Program-made: the position numbers and the translations under genes
Notes under the pieces: model-generated
The model's input: the letters and a program-made list of their open reading frames with translations, nothing else
Database searches by the model: none
Told to the model about the DNA's origin: nothing
From: Pasteurellaceae bacterium Macca
GTDB taxonomy: Bacteria; Pseudomonadota; Gammaproteobacteria; Enterobacterales; Pasteurellaceae
DNA: 64,000 nt
Reading direction: 5' to 3'
Assembly (NCBI GenBank): GCA_023101485.1
Contig: LVZB01000001.1
Span: forward strand, 1,811,267-1,875,266
Shown here: positions 57,319 to 64,000 of the stretch, in pieces
Position numbering within the stretch: the first letter of the stretch is position 1
Layout: each line of letters starts with the position of its first letter

Positions 57319-58365
57319 ATGAAAGTATCACTACCAAAAAAGAGAGCATATTCTTTAGATGAACTACCAGAATATTTAGCAAAAACATATCAATTAGATT
57401 TATCATATGATGATCTTATTGTGTACGCAAGAGAAAATAAATTAAGAACCTGCATTAGACTAGAAGGAAATGCTAAAGGTTTATATTCTGTAGGTAGAAT
57501 AAAATTAGATGAACAAAACCTAATCCCTGTTTGCTACCCACCTACATCCGTATTTTTCAATTCAACAGTTAAAAAATCATTTCTTCCAAATGACTTACAT
57601 TTAGAAGATGCAAATGCCATATTGGGAGCCAGAGTATCTTTAGTTGATTCTATCTATAAAGAAATTCAACAGGGTAATTTAGACTACAATTCAGCAATAA
57701 TGAAAGCAAAAACTAACATTAATGAATTTATTGAACAATCATTCATATTTCCTAAATATGAATATCAATTGTTATTAATGCCCGAAAAATTTTCTTTTGT
57801 ATTCTCAGCAAATTTCTATTTGCCTAGAGATGTTTATAATACAAGCACGAGTTTGTTAAATGATCATATCATTTCAATAGATTTCGCGGATGATTCTTTC
57901 TATCTATTGGAGAATACAAATAAGGAAAATATATTTATTAATTTAGCTATAAGCACAGGAATAGTACGACCTATCGGGGTTCATTTTAAAGATATTGAAA
58001 TTTTACATAGTGATTTAATGAGATTCTTAGGAATCAGTGACGAAACCAAAAATAACGTAGAGGAACTACGCAAAGAAATTGATGATTTAAAATCTGAATT
58101 AGTCGAAAAAGAAACTCAAATCACAAGGCTAAAGCAGCAACTTGATGAAAGAAATTTACCAATAATGTTAAGTGAGTTTATGGAAAATGACCGATTAGCA
58201 TTAGCAATTCAAGCAAGAAAAAAATATTGGAGCAACTACAATCCTGATTTAGATAATGCTCCAAAAGCAGATGCAACAGCAAAAGAAATTCAAGATACTT
58301 ATAACCTATCCCAAAAACAAGCCCAAGCAATAGAAATTGTTGCTTGTCCAATCAATCGTAAGTAA
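57319..58365 (+). CDS. Unrecognised cargo protein with C-terminal coiled coil
   Basis: I do not recognise this 348-aa protein. The start ATG 57319 follows AAAGGAG at six bases; the frame is open from 57301. The N-terminus (SLPKKRAYSLDELPEYLAK) looks like a small helical domain. The middle is mixed alpha/beta, and a clear heptad coiled coil covers about 235-272 (VEELRKEIDDLKSELVEK). A helical C-terminal domain (LALAIQARKKYW to QAIEIVACPI) follows. It is visibly A+T-richer than the head genes and is preceded by a possible structured RNA. Regulatory or phage-defence roles are both possible; neither is shown. Confidence 0.6.
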   Translation: MKVSLPKKRAYSLDELPEYLAKTYQLDLSYDDLIVYARENKLRTCIRLEGNAKGLYSVGRIKLDEQNLIPVCYPPTSVFFNSTVKKSFLPNDLHLEDANAILGARVSLVDSIYKEIQQGNLDYNSAIMKAKTNINEFIEQSFIFPKYEYQLLLMPEKFSFVFSANFYLPRDVYNTSTSLLNDHIISIDFADDSFYLLENTNKENIFINLAISTGIVRPIGVHFKDIEILHSDLMRFLGISDETKNNVEELRKEIDDLKSELVEKETQITRLKQQLDERNLPIMLSEFMENDRLALAIQARKKYWSNYNPDLDNAPKADATAKEIQDTYNLSQKQAQAIEIVACPINRK

Positions 58366-58389
58366 TTGATTTTATTACTATGATAGTAA

Positions 58390-58418
58390 GGGGTAATAGT
58401 GAAATTTGCTATTACCCC
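58390..58418. promoter_or_regulatory. 10-bp perfect dyad upstream of the AlpA genes
   Basis: GGGGTAATAG (58390-58399), nine bases, CTATTACCCC (58409-58418). It lies about 100 bp before the first AlpA-like gene. It could be an operator or a terminator of the cargo gene; there is no T-run. A second small palindrome, GTTCGAAC, is at 58458-58465. Confidence 0.45.
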
Positions 58419-58520
58419 ATTGTTATAACCCCGCCCATATAGTTTTAAATAGCTATCGTTCGAACAACCCAACGAAGCACGACAGTGTTTTACATAGTTA
58501 AACAAACGATAGGTATTTTT

Positions 58521-58712
58521 ATGAACCAACCTAAAAAACTCATTACAGGTAAAGAAGTAACAGCTCTTATTGGCTTTGGTCGTACAAAGCTAAATTTACT
58601 CGTTAAAGCTAATCAATTCCCACAGCCGATCCGTTTTTCACAAAATTTTATCCGATGGGATTTAGAAGAGGTGAATAGCTGGATTGAAGAACAAAAAGCT
58701 ACACGAGTTTAG
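58521..58712 (+). CDS. AlpA-family transcriptional regulator, first copy
   Basis: Small winged/MerR-like helix-turn-helix activator, 63 aa from ATG 58521. Family pattern: LITGKEVTALIGFGRTKLNLLV, then FPQPIRFSQNFIRWDLEEVNSWIEEQ. In Gram-negative satellites AlpA switches on excision and replication genes. It is 10 bp ahead of a second AlpA-like gene. Confidence 0.85.
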   Translation: MNQPKKLITGKEVTALIGFGRTKLNLLVKANQFPQPIRFSQNFIRWDLEEVNSWIEEQKATRV

Positions 58713-58722
58713 GGAGAGCAAA

Positions 58723-58959
58723 ATGACAGCAATCAATAAGCCAAGCGGTGCAGAAGCTGTATGGGGTGCGACCCAAGATGTGATGACGATGATTGGCATT
58801 AAACGCACCAAACTTTACACGATGATGCAAGAGGATAAAACCTTCCCACAGCCGATTCGCCTTTCTCGCAATCATATTCGTTGGAATCTATCTGAAATTC
58901 GTCAATGGATGATGGGTAAAGAAGCGGAGCGAAATGGATTAGGGGGTAACAATGATTAA
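58723..58959 (+). CDS. AlpA-family transcriptional regulator, second copy
   Basis: 78 aa from ATG 58723 behind AGGGAGAG. Pattern: VMTMIGIKRTKLYTMMQ, FPQPIRLSRNHIRWNLSEIRQWM. It is clearly a paralogue of the preceding gene (shared FPQPIR.S.N.IRW). Tandem AlpA copies may have different targets. It overlaps the Rha gene by 8 bp. Confidence 0.85.
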   Translation: MTAINKPSGAEAVWGATQDVMTMIGIKRTKLYTMMQEDKTFPQPIRLSRNHIRWNLSEIRQWMMGKEAERNGLGGNND

Positions 58960-59620
58960 CCCAATGATTGAACACCAAGCCGTAATTGCTCACCTATTCC
59001 GCCAAGAATTAACGGCAATGACCGATAGTCGAAAAGTGGCGGAGGTATTCGGCAAACAGCACGGGCATATTTTAAGAGCGATTGAAAATTTAGATTGTTC
59101 AGCCGAATTTAGACGCTCCAATTTTGGATTGTCCTATTACCTCAATGAACAGAACAAACGCCAGCCAATGGTCAGAATGACTCAAGACGGCTTTACCTTT
59201 CTCGTAATGGGCTTTCGGGGCAAAAAGGCGGCAGAATTTAAAGAAGCGTACATTAAACAATTTAACAAAATGAGAGATTGGATTGATGCACGGGAGCAGA
59301 TTAAACACGACCAACGCCGTTTAAATGATGCGATTAAATACCGCCAAGACCAGACGGGCAAACTCAATAAATACGCTTACAGCCAAGAGAACAATTTAAT
59401 TTATCGAGTAGCACTAGGGCAAACGGGCAAGCAATGGCTATCAGAAAACGGTTACCCCGATGATGACGATATTCGCCAGCATTTAAGTGAAAACACGTTG
59501 AAATTGCTTGATGAATTAACCACAGAAAACGCCGTAATGATTAAGCTAGGAATGCCTTACTCCGAACGCAAAATCAAATTAGAGCAATCCGCCCTTTATG
59601 TTTTACGCCAACAGGCTTAA
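58952..59620 (+). CDS. Rha family phage regulatory protein
   Basis: 222 aa. The N-terminal Rha domain (SRKVAEVFGKQHGHILRAI, then MTQDGFTFLVMGFRGKKAAEFKEAYI) is typical. A C-terminal region of unknown role follows. Rha proteins in lambdoid phages interfere with growth in hosts lacking IHF and are thought to be regulators. Two hairpins follow (59632-59649 and 59665-59688). Confidence 0.85.
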   Translation: MINPMIEHQAVIAHLFRQELTAMTDSRKVAEVFGKQHGHILRAIENLDCSAEFRRSNFGLSYYLNEQNKRQPMVRMTQDGFTFLVMGFRGKKAAEFKEAYIKQFNKMRDWIDAREQIKHDQRRLNDAIKYRQDQTGKLNKYAYSQENNLIYRVALGQTGKQWLSENGYPDDDDIRQHLSENTLKLLDELTTENAVMIKLGMPYSERKIKLEQSALYVLRQQA

Positions 59621-59631
59621 CCCAGCCAGCT

Positions 59632-59688
59632 CTCCCGATTTTTCGGGAGCGTCCCTAACAAAAAGCCCTTTCAACAATACGAAAGGGC
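59632..59688 (+). terminator. Two hairpins between rha-like gene and ash-like gene
   Basis: CTCCCGA/TCGGGAG (59632-59649) and GCCCTTTC/GAAAGGGC (59665-59688). Neither has a strong T-tract, so attenuation or RNA processing is as likely as termination. Confidence 0.4.
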
Positions 59689-59703
59689 GAAGGAATCAAA
59701 AAG

Positions 59704-60705
59704 ATGAAAAAAATTTTACCGCACTATTTTACCGAAAATAGCCACAACTTACCAACAAATCGCGACATATTGGCGAATATCCTACACATTTCGGCAAACT
59801 TGCTGAACATCAACGCCTTGACAAACGGTCGGATTTTCCCTAAATTTTGCACCGCAGTCGCAAAATCGATTGCCGAGCCTCGAAACTCGAATGATTTATC
59901 AACGGCGAATAGCACGCCCAAAGCGTGTTTTTTTATTCGTAGCACACGCACACCCCAAGAACGCCCCGAGCGTCAATCTATGGTAGCGTGTAGCGGGAAA
60001 GGTTTTGCCCTTTGCTGTGTTCCGTTGATCGCAGTTTTCGAGCCCGTTACACGTTACCGCCAGCAAGCCTCGAAACTTTCAGCGGTAGCTCTTAGAAAAT
60101 ATTCAACGGAGTTACGCAAAATGCTTTACACCTATCTTACCCGTCAAGGCGAAAAACGCCTCAACATCACCTTTTACGCCCGCAATTTCACCGAAGCCAA
60201 AAGCAAATTACAGGCATTCAACCCGAGCCAACCGCCATTGCTGATTAAACGCTTGCCGGTAGCAAAATGTTCCCAAAATCAGACCGCTTGTTTAGCGAGC
60301 CAAGGGGGATGTATGCGTAATTCATTTTCATATACTGAACAAAATCACAGCTTGCTAAATGCCGTTGCTGGCGGTAGTATTCAAAGTACTACAACCTTCA
60401 ACGCAGACCGCAAGCGTTATTTAAGCGGTATTTTTTTATCTCAAATTCCTACCCTTGATCTATTTAATCAAGGCGTATCTCAATTTGCGGTAAGGGCGAC
60501 ACGCAGAAATAAGACGGGCAACCGTACGAATAATGCGGACTGTTTGAAGGCAGTAGTTGAACCCTTACCGCTCCCTATTGAAGCGGTAAGTTTTAATCAC
60601 AAACTTACGAGAACCTTCAAAATGAAACACCCTATCACCACCGGCTTATGCCTTGCTTACCCTATTGTTTTCAATTCAGCAATGGAGGGCAGAAGTGATG
60701 CGTAA
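59704..60705 (+). CDS. Ash/Icd-like phage protein, unusually long composite frame
   Basis: 333 codons with no internal stop. The part near residues 75-125 (TPKACFFIRSTRTP, VFEPVTRYRQ) resembles Ash-family proteins of P4-like elements. The part starting MLYTYLTRQGEKRLN (ATG 60121) resembles small Icd-like cell-division inhibitors. The C-terminal third is low in recognisable features. These regions in phages often hold overlapping genes and antisense RNA, so the frame may represent two proteins rather than one. Its stop overlaps the next start. Confidence 0.5.
   Translation: MKKILPHYFTENSHNLPTNRDILANILHISANLLNINALTNGRIFPKFCTAVAKSIAEPRNSNDLSTANSTPKACFFIRSTRTPQERPERQSMVACSGKGFALCCVPLIAVFEPVTRYRQQASKLSAVALRKYSTELRKMLYTYLTRQGEKRLNITFYARNFTEAKSKLQAFNPSQPPLLIKRLPVAKCSQNQTACLASQGGCMRNSFSYTEQNHSLLNAVAGGSIQSTTTFNADRKRYLSGIFLSQIPTLDLFNQGVSQFAVRATRRNKTGNRTNNADCLKAVVEPLPLPIEAVSFNHKLTRTFKMKHPITTGLCLAYPIVFNSAMEGRSDA
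60282..60291 (-). repeat. DNA uptake signal inside the island
   Basis: Exact ACAAGCGGTC on the minus strand within the ash/icd-like frame. Confidence 0.65.
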
Positions 60706-60940
60706 TTCCCACCCAACCCCAAACTTACAAGACAAATTAAAACAGGAAATGGACACGCTTTATAGCTTGGGCACAATGATTGAATGCTTGGCGAGTGTTG
60801 ATCCTGATAATGAATTTGTATCACTCAACCAAGGTTCGCTCAACCTTGCTCTAAAAAGAATCAGCCTTGATTTATTCAATGGCTTGGAGCGTGTTCAAGA
60901 CTTAATGGATAGCCTTAGCAAAGGGGGCAAAGATGCGTAA
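60698..60940 (+). CDS. Small phage-type protein of unknown function
   Basis: 80 aa from ATG 60698 (MRNSHPTPNLQDK), all-helical by composition, no recognised domain. It overlaps the preceding frame by 8 bp and the following one by 8 bp. Such chained ATG-overlap genes are translated from one mRNA leading to the primase. Confidence 0.6.
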   Translation: MRNSHPTPNLQDKLKQEMDTLYSLGTMIECLASVDPDNEFVSLNQGSLNLALKRISLDLFNGLERVQDLMDSLSKGGKDA

Positions 60941-61208
60941 TTTAACAGCTGAACAAGCGCTTTCAAACTACCTTGATGCCAGCGATGAGTTACACGCCAA
61001 AATCAGCCAAGCTTCCGCTCTAATTGAATATTTAAGCGTAGATTTATGCGAAAACAACAGCCAAAACTTTACTCCAAGCATTGAAATTGTTGGCGGTATG
61101 CTATGGACGATTAGCGACTTACTGACTAGCAGTAAAGTCAAATACGAAGAGCTTTCCGAAGCCGTTACACAATATCGTAAAGCGATAAAAGGGGGTGAAA
61201 ATGTCTAG
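60933..61208 (+). CDS. Small phage-type protein of unknown function
   Basis: 91 aa (MRNLTAEQALSNYLDASDEL), helical and acidic. Part of the overlapping chain of small genes upstream of the primase. Function not recognised. Confidence 0.6.
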   Translation: MRNLTAEQALSNYLDASDELHAKISQASALIEYLSVDLCENNSQNFTPSIEIVGGMLWTISDLLTSSKVKYEELSEAVTQYRKAIKGGENV

Positions 61209-61473
61209 CCCAATGCACCGGTTAAAAATCAACCCGACAATGATTAGCCGATTACTGCACGACCAAGCCCGAATGAAATCCCAGTTGGCGATGATGGCGG
61301 ATAATCCAACGGCTTACACGGGTGAAGTCTTTAAATGCGCAATTAGCGTTTTACAGTGGCATTTAGAGGAGCAAGAGGCCTATTTAGACGTGCTGGCCCA
61401 TAAAGCCGAGAAGCTCAATTATTTCATCAATCAAGCCGAGAAGTTATTAGAGGAAGAAAAGCATGGAAAATAA
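61201..61473 (+). CDS. Small phage-type protein of unknown function
   Basis: 90 aa from ATG 61201 behind GGGGGTG; an in-frame GTG at 61195 is less likely. Sequence starts MSSPMHRLKINPTM, helical, with a C-terminal amphipathic stretch. It overlaps neighbours on both sides. Confidence 0.6.
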   Translation: MSSPMHRLKINPTMISRLLHDQARMKSQLAMMADNPTAYTGEVFKCAISVLQWHLEEQEAYLDVLAHKAEKLNYFINQAEKLLEEEKHGK

Positions 61474-61890
61474 GAAAATGGATTATTCATTCCTGAATAG
61501 TACAGAGATTCAGGCGATTTCGATTAACTGGCAAAACTCACAAAATGGCACAAATTTACCGATTTATCCCTATTTCGCAGACACATTTGATCTATTCGGT
61601 GAGTTGATTGAATTTGCCCCGGTAGAGTCAAAAAGTGGCTTGAAATCTCTGCATAATGAATTATCGGTGATTGTAAAGCATTTGATTGAATTATTCCCTA
61701 AACCTTGGCATTGGATTCCGAAGAAGCGGCTAACGCAATCACAAGTGAAGCAATTTCAGACCAAATACTTAAATCGAGTATGGTGATATTTCTTGCTGGG
61801 AAATTGTTGCACTTGGCGAAATTGGCGGATATGCGGTTCAATGAATTAGAGCATGGTATTGAGGAGGGGCATTATGGCGCAGCGAATTAA
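61463..61890 (+). pseudogene. Small phage-type gene broken by a one-base frameshift
   Basis: Frame one (from ATG 61463, MENKKMDYSFLNSTEI) loses its natural continuation near 61703. Frame two continues as LALDSEEAANAITSEAI to a stop at 61890. Adding one base near CCTTGG would give about 142 aa. Function not recognised. The primase ATG (61874) lies within its end. Confidence 0.65.
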
Positions 61891-63686
61891 ATCCCCTTAT
61901 TTTGATAAACAAGCCAGCCACTGTAACGGCTTTAATGATTGGGTGATTTTAGTGGGCGATAAAGCCCGCTTTGCCTACTTCAAAAATGGCAAAGAAGAAA
62001 CCGCAGGGCAAGCCGAGGAATGGCGACTATTTCAGCTTGCTTACAGAATCCCCAATGAACGATACCCGGTTATTCTTGATAGCAAACAGTTTAATCAAAT
62101 TGACCGCTTGCACCTTGCACCCGAAGAGCAGACAAGCATCAAAATCTTTCAAGTGGGGGAAATCCCCACGATGCACAAAGATAAAGATGACTTGCGCACA
62201 CGCTTGCTGATGAATTTAGCTAAACACAACCCGAAATCGTTGCTATTGAATGGGTTGATAATGCAATGCAAGGAAAGAATATCTATCCAGAATTAGTCAG
62301 TATTCGCAATAAGCAATTCACGGTTGCGGAAGTTTTAGAGAAAAAGCCCCAGCCCTTAGACCTCTCTCAAAAAGAGGTCAAACAAAAGGAGATTGCAACT
62401 GCTTTTCTGAAATGGAGCAAACGACCTTTACGCCGAGATGTGAGAGTAGCAAAAACCTATGCTTACAATGGCTTATACTGGAAGAGATCAACGAAGAAGA
62501 AATCTCCCGATTGGTGATGGCTTTCTTTGATGAGCATAATGGCGACTATTCTATTAGTAAAATTAAGAAAATGGCGGAATTGGCTATGCTGAAAATGCAG
62601 CCAATCCCCAGTACCAACGCTGATTATTTAGGGTTGAGAAATGGCGTAATCAATAAGAAAACGGGGGAGTTTTTGCCCCACCAAGCCGACCATTATTTAC
62701 GGGGGATTGATGATTTCGAGTGCAAACCCACAGAATTAGCCACCCCTTATTTTGATGACTGGATAGCATTTATCAGCAATGGTAACGAGGAAAAGCGCCA
62801 AGCGATTTTAGCGGGGCTTTATATGGTGCTAACAAATCGCCACGAATGGCATTTATTCTTAGAAGCCACCGGCGTAGGCGGTGCAGGTAAATCTGTTTTT
62901 GGTGAAGTCGCCACGATTTTAAATGGCAGATCCAGCACAGCGATTATCAGCCTTAAATCATTTGAGAGTGCCACGTCAAGGAGCGTATTAGTTGGCAAAA
63001 CCTTAGCATATAGCCCAGATCAAGCGCCTTACAAGGGGTCAGCAGATGATTTCAAAGCGGTTACTGGGGGAGATCAACGACTGTCAAATTCCTTTACGTT
63101 GATGAGTTTTCAACCGTTGTGCCTTGTGTTTTGTGATGAGTACAAACTATCCCATGGTTTTTACAGATCGCAACGGCGGGCTGGCAAGACGACGTGTGAT
63201 TATCTACTTTGACCGAGCCGTACCCGCAGAGAAGAAAGATGTGCATTTCATTGATAAAGTGAAGAGCGAAATTTACGGCATAGTCATAAACGTTGCTTGT
63301 TTCCTAATCCTGAAACCAGCGCGTCAAACCCTTGAAAGCTATCAACAACAAAAGGCGATGCCATAGAATCAAACGAGAAGGCAATCATTTAATTGATTTG
63401 CCACCGCCTTTTATGTGGATAATCGCAAAAAGGCTGAAATGATGTGGGGCAGTAGCCGAACAAAGAAAACACACGAGAAGCAATTTACAAGGCTTATCTG
63501 TTTTATTGTGAGTGTGTGAATCAAACCCATTAAATCTCAACACGTTAAAACGGCTTTACCTGATGCCCTAAGAGAGAAACGGGCGAGAAAGAAAAGCTAC
63601 ACGAAAAAGGGATCAGAGATGGTTACACGATGTTAAATCTACATTGGAAAGACTATCTTGCCAGTATCAAGCAATGGGAAAGCTAA
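61874..63686 (+). pseudogene. P4-alpha/D5-like primase-helicase with about a dozen frame breaks
   Basis: Would prime and unwind island DNA for replication. It starts at ATG 61874 behind GAGGAGGGG and ends at TAA 63684-63686, about 604 codons if repaired. Order: N-terminal primase-associated region, D5_N-like part (NADYLGLRNGVINKKTGEF), then SF3 helicase with Walker A GVGGAGKS and sensor region STNYPMVFTDRNGGLARRR. The frame changes near 62231, 62481, 63130, 63284, 63318, 63351, 63366, 63398, 63483, 63526, 63553 and 63610. Each segment continues the same protein, with no stop in the repaired frame. Most breaks look like shortened homopolymers. Confidence 0.85.
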
Positions 63687-63974
63687 TCCCCTCAAATTTG
63701 GGAAACCAAGGCATTCAGCAATGAGTGCCTTTTTTATTGCCAAAAATGCGTGAAAAACAAGCAAGTGATAAAATCAAATTCACTGAAATTTTTAATCACT
63801 CTCTGAAACCCTTGTGCCACAAGGCTTTCCTGATTCAGTGAAAAAGTGACTAAAAACGCAAAAAAGTTTTTTTTTTTTCTACAAATTTTTTATACTGTTT
63901 TGCCAACTCAAAATCCCTGATTTTTCCCCTCATGAATACCCTAACACCTCGTTGCTAATTTGATGACTGATTCT
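63687..63974. other. Right-end non-coding region with candidate origin
   Basis: About 290 bp. It holds TCACT words on both strands (TTCACTGAAA near 63779, AATCACT near 63794, TTCAGTGAAAAAGTGACT near 63833). A palindrome CCTTGTG-C-CACAAGG lies at 63810-63824, and a 13-base T-run near 63870 could be an unwinding element. The mix of iterons, palindrome and A+T-rich stretch next to a P4-type primase suggests an origin. Confidence 0.45.
63708..63737 (+). terminator. Terminator after the primase gene
   Basis: AAGGCA (63708-63713) pairs with TGCCTT (63726-63731), followed by TTTTTATT. Confidence 0.7.
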
Positions 63975-64000
63975 AGATTTTAGGAACACAGTTAGGAACA
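63975..64000. repeat. Right copy of the island-end direct repeat (candidate attR)
   Basis: 26 bp identical to 48141-48166; the match may continue past the window end. No tRNA 3' end is duplicated here. Confidence 0.65.

Larger units (their letters stand above)
48141..64000 (+). mobile_element. Integrated capsid-forming phage-inducible chromosomal island (cf-PICI-like)
   Basis: About 15.9 kb, nearly all genes on the plus strand. It holds an integrase, a GpU-like tail terminator, HK97-type head genes and terminase, two AlpA-like regulators, a Rha protein, an Ash/Icd-like protein and a P4-like primase-helicase. No tail-tube, tape-measure, baseplate, fibre, holin, endolysin or CI-like gene was found. 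A phage-sized genome is not available between the flanking repeats. The combination fits satellites that make their own small heads and depend on a helper phage for tails and lysis. The right boundary may extend past the window. Confidence 0.8.

Noticed and set aside
48141..64000. Complete temperate prophage or gene transfer agent
   Set aside because: No tail-tube, tape-measure, baseplate or lysis genes, and the element is bounded by repeats at 16 kb. The integrase and AlpA genes argue against a gene transfer agent.

Overview
The window reads as chromosome of a Pasteurellaceae bacterium. Housekeeping genes closely resemble Haemophilus/Actinobacillus versions (a single-parvulin SurA, the CdaR-GntP-GlxK block, sap genes, mglBAC). 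At least ten intergenic or intragenic copies of the 10-mer ACAAGCGGTC are present. This is the core of the DNA-uptake signal of the Actinobacillus pleuropneumoniae/Mannheimia branch, so I favour that branch over the H. influenzae branch. I cannot name the species.

Layout. 1-1100: 5' part of parC (minus). 1383-5017: mglBAC galactose ABC transporter behind a near-perfect CRP site. 5610-16760: an 11 kb trimeric autotransporter adhesin with ~1.3 kb internal tandem repeats. 17291-24276 (minus): a mini RelB/DinJ-like antitoxin, rsmA, surA, hldE, der and a phosphoethanolamine-transferase-like protein. 24419-31441 (plus): pyrH, a frameshifted tyrR, and sapABCD without sapF. 31532-35890: glycerate/sugar-diacid block cdaR-gntP-glxK, with an IS1016-like IS1595-family element inserted in the 3' end of cdaR. 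35989-39274 (minus): tsf, rpsB, glmU. 39463-47864 (plus): yihI, a DUF2489-like protein, hemN, lptD, dnaB, ycgL, modB and modC. 47948-48023: tRNA-Ile(CAU).

48141-64000 is a mobile island of about 15.9 kb. It has a P4-type tyrosine integrase; a lambda-GpU-like tail terminator; a complete HK97-type head and DNA-packaging cassette (capsid, protease, portal, head closure, connector, HNH nuclease, small and large terminase); two unrecognised cargo genes; two AlpA-like activators; a Rha-type regulator; an Ash/Icd-like protein; small phage ORFs; and a P4-alpha-like primase-helicase. There are no tail-tube, tape-measure, baseplate, fibre or lysis genes and no CI-like repressor. This gene content matches the capsid-forming class of phage-inducible chromosomal islands (cf-PICIs), which build their own heads and borrow tails from a helper phage. 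A 26-bp direct repeat lies at both ends.

The 3' part of the island (about 61.7-63.7 kb) has about a dozen one-base frame breaks in the small ORF and the primase. Most look like shortened homopolymers. They are either sequencing/assembly errors or recent inactivation of the island's replication gene; the tyrR break (C5 where C6 restores the frame) is of the same kind.
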